From NCBI GenBank assembly GCA_026225945.1, contig JAMJFZ010002307.1:8658501-8722500 (forward strand): 64,000 bases of DNA, read 5' to 3'. Numbering within the stretch: the first letter of the stretch is position 1; every line of letters starts with the position of its first letter. Shown here one piece after another: positions 58,991 through 64,000 of this stretch. The notes beneath the pieces were generated by a model, which saw only the letters and a program-made list of their open reading frames with translations, did not search any database and was not told the DNA's origin. The position numbers and the translations under genes are program-made. The DNA comes from Cricetomys ansorgei. Its lineage: Eukaryota; Chordata; Mammalia; Rodentia; Nesomyidae.

Positions 58991-61399
58991 TCCTTCTGCC
59001 AGCACCACAAACACAACCACTATCATTTTCAAGTATCTTAGGATTTATCAATTTTGAAAAACAAATATTTCGAAAGGTAAGTGAGAGGGCAAAAATTCAC
59101 ATACTTAGAAAAGTATACAAATTCAAGAAATTGCCAGCTACATCTTTAAACAGAACACACCACAACAGACAGGGGCTTTGTTTGCAGATCAACTCTAAAC
59201 TCAGTTTCCTCTAGAATGAAGAAGTGCACTATGATCCAGATCAAGATCTTTTAACTGGACGCTACTTATAAAAGGCAGAGAACTACATAGAAAGTTCACA
59301 AATCTAAGTCATTCAATACAAACAAACAAGACAACTGTGAGAAGTCAAGTGGGAATCTCTTTGCCATGACTTCTGTTTGTCAATTGTTCAGGAATGAAAT
59401 TGAACACATATAAAGGAAGTTGGAAGCAAAAAAAAAATAAGCCATGGAAATACTGTCTTGGATTTACACAGCAGTTCACCATCTCAAAGCTCAGGGAAGT
59501 AATGAAGACATATGAGCTCTGGTTAGCCCACACTTATGTGTTTATGCATGTGTGTGTATACATATGCATGTTATCGTTCTTCACTGTAATATAGATGTTG
59601 GTTAGAAACATCATATGTTAACTATAGCACGTTTCTGAAGCATGCTAATATGAAGAAATGGGCTGAGACATTAGCAAATTCAGTATGTATCTATATATTA
59701 CGTAGAATGGGGAAAAGGTGGGGGTTAGAGGATATTTGCTGAGTGCTTACTACACACTATTCACTATGTGGGAAGCTCTACAATGTTACTTTCATATGCC
59801 CTAAGCATCAAACTCCAGCTTACTGGAAAAGAGGCTTAGAGAAGCAGCCTTCTCCCATCTTTGTGTCCTTCATCCAGGCTCCAGGCATGATATTCCCTTC
59901 TTCTGAGGGCCATAGCACTTATACTTGTTTGCAGGAGATATTCAGGATGTCTTAGCTCCATCTCCTAAATTAAACAGATAAACTATATCATGAATGTTGA
60001 TTGTGCTTTGCTAATGATGTGGATGGGAGCTTTAAGCCAGACCTGTTAATTATAGAGTTTGTTGGTCAGCTGTACAGCATGCCAGTCTAACGTTTTTCAC
60101 TGGCATTTGTGATGACATTGAAATTGGTAAGCAGTTAAAATGGATCCTGTTCAGTTGAACACAAGTTAGCTTTTCAGGGCCAAAGTATATAGCCTCTGCC
60201 TGCATAGAAGCACAGAGGTTAAGTCTCTAAGTTTGTACACAGACAGCTGCAAATTGTCCTAGGCAAGTACCAGAATCTGCTTATAGCTAGAGAATCAACC
60301 AACATATTCTCTTGCTTTGCAAGAACAGAATCTTTTGGCTGAAAATTGAAGGAAACCTAATGTGAGATCCAAGCCAATAAATTCTCCCAGAAATGATGGT
60401 ACATCTTTGAGTATGGATCTGTGAGACATTTGCCTATTCCAAATCCTCAGTCTCTAACCTAGACGTTAATTGGGAACCCTTCTTTCAGGTGTGGGAGAAG
60501 ATCCATGAAGATTCTGAGAAGCCACTAAAGGTCACGTGCAACACAGGACTTGGGCCGAGAGACAATTAACTCTTGTGTTATGCCCCATTGACTAATTCTA
60601 GGAGAACTCAGCACCCATCACTCACAATGACAATCTGAGTTCCTATATACACCTTACCCTTTCTGTCTCAACAATTTAGTGTCCCCTAGTCCCTTTAACA
60701 CTCAGATGGTGAGGTTGATAGAAAACTTTCTTTAGGATTGCCACACTGGAACTCCCTCTTTTTCTTCAGTCTTTTCCTCTTTTATGAATTAATTTTCTTT
60801 CTTCCTCTACTCAGAACACCCCCCTCCTTACTATATTATTGTCATCCTACTTCCTTACCCAGAATCAGTATGTCTTCCATTTTTCCTGGAGACTTCAAAC
60901 CAGTCAGTCTGATTGATCAAGCATTAAGTCATGCTCAGAGGATTTAATCAAAGGGACGAATGCTGGAAAGCATCCATACATCAATAGCCTTCTAATATTG
61001 ACCTGCTCATACATTTATAACCACCTCCTCTTCTCTTTGTAGTTTATTTGTGAAATACAGTAGAAACGTGACTTCCTTACATCATCATTGGAAGGGTATT
61101 GAATGATGTTAGTCACAGGTGCCACAGAAGAGAGAGAAACTTATCAAAATGCTAAGCCTTGAAATCAAGAAGCAGAGTGGACAGCCTTTTTCAGACTGGC
61201 TCCTTATTGCTTGCTCCAAGTATTTTTATTCAGTAATTACATAGGGTCAATTAGGGCTGGGAAAAGTTCCAACTACTATAGGTCATGTTACACTTGCAGC
61301 CTGAAAGAGTAAACACCCCACATGAATCTCAGTTCCTTTTGACTATGGCTAGCCACAATCAAATGTAAAAACTCCAGGTTTACCAGGAGTGTCTTATGA
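58991..61399. other. Repeat-poor DNA with a possible conserved stretch at 59980-60340
   Basis: No SINE was recognised. 59980-60340 is free of repeats and contains 'gttaattatagag' and 'ctgctaatgatg'-like AT-core sites such as 'gctttgctaatgatgtgg'. No coding homology. Confidence 0.35.
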
Positions 61400-61619
61400 T
61401 CAAGATCTGCAAAGCTGTAAACTTTCACACAGAACCAAGTGCAAGCATTACAAACAATCAACAATTCTTCAAGGTTCAGTCAGTCTCAACACAACTCTCA
61501 GCCTCTCCTGAATTAACCAGACACAACAAAGGCTTTGCTGAAACATTTCACTACAAAACCAGACAAAAAGGCCTTAATATATATTTCACTATAAAGCCAG
61601 ATAAAAAGATTTTAATATA

Positions 61620-61664
<45 letters not shown>

Positions 61665-61935
61665 TACAGAATGGGACATTACTTTCTGCCCCACAGGGAA
61701 AATACAGACCTTTCTAATTAACCAGCTTCCCCTTTGCATATAACTATCACCAACCTACCTCTGATTGCCACTCTAATGTAACCCCTGCCCCGTTCAATGG
61801 TCCTGACCTTAATAAATGGCTGAAATCCAGGGTTCAACATCAGTTGCTCTCTCTCCCTCATTTTCCTCTTGTCTATCAGTGATATCCTGTAGCTTCTAAA
61901 CTCCTGAGTCCATCCATTTGTGTCTTTAAAACTGA
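61400..61935 (+). repeat. Possible endogenous-retrovirus-type solo LTR, interrupted by a minisatellite
   Basis: The right part carries 'ccttaataaatggctgaaa', a polyadenylation-signal-like AATAAA, followed by a pyrimidine-rich stretch and a terminal 'aaaactgaca', as in the R-U5 end of an LTR. The left end is not defined and no coding region is present. The AATAAA is near 61813. Family unknown. A single polyadenylation-like motif may be coincidence. Confidence 0.35.
61546..61661. repeat. 38-bp minisatellite with (TA)n expansion
   Basis: A 38-bp unit containing 'tttcactacaaaaccagac' (61546) recurs as 'tttcactataaagccagat' (61584). After an expanded TA array (61614-61661) a third start, 'tatcactacagaa', follows. 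The TA array grew from the 'aatatata' end of the unit. Confidence 0.85.
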
Positions 61936-61939
61936 CATT

Positions 61940-62105
61940 AGCCAGGCAGTGGTGGTGCAGATCTTTAATCCCAGTGCATGGGAGACAGAGGCAGGTGGAT
62001 CTCTATGAGTTTGAGGCCAGCCTGGTCTACAGAGTGAGTTCCAGGACAGCCAGAGTTACAACAGAGAAACCCTGTCTCAAAAAATAAACAAACAAGACAA
62101 ACAAC
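61940..62105 (+). repeat. B1 SINE, best preserved in the window
   Basis: 'agccaggcagtggtggtg', 'ctttaatcccagtgcatg', 'ggccagcctggtctacagag', 'tgagttccaggacagcc', 'gagttacaacagag' and 'aaaccctgtctcaaaaa' with an A-rich tail. Few differences from a consensus, so it is probably one of the younger insertions here. Confidence 0.98.
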
Positions 62106-62652
62106 AAAAATTGATACACTAATACCCGCTTAAATACAGACCTTTCATCTCTTATCCAGAATACCCTAGAACCCTCTACTGTGTTTTGCTATTTGTACTG
62201 ATCTTTTCTAAATTAGTCTCTACATGACAACAGGAATGACAGTTAAAGAGAGACTTACTATACCACTTTTCAATAGCCTTGCATTGTGTTTTTAATAAAA
62301 TATGAACTTCTTATTATGGTTTACAAGGCTCTTTGAGATCAGGGTCCTATCTGCCTTTCAGTCTCACTCACAGAGAATCATCCCATATTTTTGTTTGTTT
62401 TCCTAGCTCTTCAAAGTAACTGAAGTCTTTCCTACCAGAAACACTTGCCAAATGCTATCTTTCATTTTCAGTATGCATTTCCTTGTTCTCTGTATCCACT
62501 GCTTGATCTTACTGTCTTCATATTGAAGGCTAAATGCCCCATTCCTAGAGGCATAGTCTCCCTGATCACTCAGGCTTACTATGCCTCTTCCCTGAAAACA
62601 AAGTCCAGACCCATACTGTTTCATACTGTGTCTCCATGTTTTATAATTTTCA
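62106..62652. other. Unassigned DNA
   Basis: No repeat or gene recognised. Confidence 0.4.
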
Positions 62653-62985
62653 TATGAAACATTCCCCACAGTCTCGTGCATTTGAACGCTTGTTCCCATG
62701 GTAGTGGCACTGTTTCAGGGAGACTGGGTGTGGAAGCTTCTCAACTGTGATTCACCTAGCAGAAGTGGATCATGGGGTAGATGTCCTAGTTCTTGCTTAT
62801 ACTCTCTGACTCCTGCTCCACCAAGACATTAATGGGTCATGCCTCAAGTCCCCACGACGGTGGACCAGCTGGTGTGCCTACCTTACCATGATGGAATGTA
62901 CCCCCAAAGACAATAAGTGAATAAGTCTGATTTCCTCTAACGACTCTTTCTTTTGTAGTTTCTGCCTCTCTCTACCGTTGAGCCA
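62653..62985 (+). repeat. MaLR-type LTR (ORR1/MT-like)
   Basis: 'atgaaacattccccacag', 'gtgcatttgaacgcttg', 'ttcccatggtagtggcactg', 'tttcagggagactgggtg', 'accatgatggaatgtaccc' and 'gtgaataagtctgattt' follow the same layout as the element at 46477. Plus orientation, non-coding. Confidence 0.7.
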
Positions 62986-63837
62986 ACCTCTATGTTAGAA
63001 AGCCTAGAATTATGTGAAATTGGTTCCCATCACTTTGGCCAATATATTTATTAAGTATGTCTCCTAAATATCTCTTCTCTGTGCTTTGATAACATCTTCC
63101 ATTTTGGACTTCTCAGTTTGGTTCCTGTTTCTACTTTTTATTTTTCCAATTCTCAAAACCATAGTCTGTGTGGAAAAATTCTCCCTTTCATTTCCTTAAA
63201 TACTTAACACCACTTTAAGGATCTGTGTGAGATCCTCTGATTGGTTGGCATGTGAGAACCTTCATTATCTGCCTCTGTTTATTTCTTTTCCATCACATTT
63301 TCTGTTCATTCCTCTCTAATAGCTTTTGATTCTGCCTAGGTTGAGAGACCGGACAGATGTTCTCTGAAACTCTATGTTTCAGACCTATTAATTATTTATC
63401 CATATCAGTTCAAATGTCACTTTTCTAAAAATCCTCCCAAATTCTTGTCTTTCTTGTTCCTGGGCATGCATTTTTTGCATCACATATACACTTGTGAGTG
63501 CAGGTGTGCATGTGTATGCCCACACATGCACAAGCACAATTGAAGAGTTCTAACAATGCAGACATTTAGAAGCAAATATTCCTTCTCTTCCTCCTGATTT
63601 CTTCACAGGTAGCATACAATGAGCCCTCGTGAATGATTGGCAAACAGATTGACAAATGAGGAAATGTGACACAATAGTTGAGACCTAACACCAACATGTT
63701 GTACATGTTTTTGAGTCAGGGTAAGGACTGGTACCTAAGTGTGAAAGGTTAGGAATGTTGCAGGCATCACAACCCAAGGAAAGGAAGAATGCTTCTGAAG
63801 ACAGACCCGACTTTCAGTCAATACAAGCTCCACAATG
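62986..63837. other. Unassigned DNA
   Basis: No repeat or gene recognised. A GT/CA-rich stretch lies near 63480-63535. Confidence 0.4.
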
Positions 63838-64000
63838 CACCTCTTTCAGCAGCCTGACCTTGGACAACCTCTTTAAGTCTCTGTTCCTAACATATATACC
63901 AGAGATAATAGTACATACCTCGTAGACTTATCTAAGGATTGACTAACACTGTGCTTGAGGCACTAAACACAGTGCCTAGCACCTAGTAGAGATTCAAAAA
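63838..64000 (+). repeat. MIR, running off the window edge
   Basis: 'cagcctgaccttggacaacc', 'ctttaagtctctgttcc', 'agagataatagtacatacc', 'ctcgtagacttatctaagg', 'acacagtgcctagcacc' and 'tagtagagattcaaaaa' follow the MIR consensus closely in plus orientation to the last base. Confidence 0.9.

Noticed and set aside
1..64000. CRISPR array, operons, ribosome binding sites, rho-independent terminators
   Set aside because: The sequence is mammalian and none of the direct repeats has regular unique spacers.

Overview
The window is mammalian nuclear DNA from a rodent, most likely a muroid (mouse/hamster/gerbil-like). The main evidence is the repeat content. There are tRNA-derived B2/B3-type SINEs, 7SL-derived B1 SINEs, ID-like pieces, B4 (ID+B1 fusion) SINEs, rodent MaLR-type LTRs and older mammal-wide MIR/L2 fossils, all set in AT-rich DNA that is unusually dense in microsatellites (CA, TA, GA, GAAA, GATA, ATG). 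Several B1 copies share a 'gttacaa' variant where the house-mouse B1 has 'ggctacaca'. This suggests a lineage other than Mus, but I cannot name the species.

I find no protein-coding gene, exon, rRNA, tRNA or CRISPR array that I can support. The open frames are short (146 codons at most). They lie in SINEs, in microsatellites (poly-Cys-Val, poly-Thr-His, poly-Phe-Leu-Ser translations) or in unrecognised DNA without splice or homology support. The only protein-like homology I recognise is a decayed LINE-1 ORF2 reverse-transcriptase fragment at about 7846-8100. The window reads as intergenic (gene-desert) or deep intronic sequence.

Layout: 1-12,000 is a mix of B2, B3, B4, MIR and L1 fossils with simple repeats. 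12,000-17,800 is nearly free of interspersed repeats and contains two blocks (about 13,960-14,660 and 16,090-17,480) that look like conserved non-coding or enhancer DNA; the first has five TAATTA homeodomain cores in 131 bp and an ATGCAAAT octamer. 17,800-28,600 is rich in SINEs and microsatellites. 28,640-31,350 is again repeat-poor and contains a perfect 28-bp inverted repeat with a 10-nt loop (29,942-30,007). 32,570-35,940 is a third repeat-poor block. 35,950-46,900 is the densest SINE stretch. 46,900-56,800 is mostly unremarkable AT-rich DNA with microsatellites and a few MIR fossils. 56,800-64,000 has a 178-bp purine tract, a B1-like fossil, a repeat shared with two other places in the window, a possible LTR, a young-looking B1, a MaLR-type LTR and a MIR at the right edge.

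No genes work together here. If the window has a function, it is probably cis-regulation of a gene outside it by the repeat-poor blocks. I saw no convincing new biological system. The best leads are the perfect hairpin and the homeodomain-site cluster. Repeat family names come from remembered consensus features, not from a database search, and edges are approximate.
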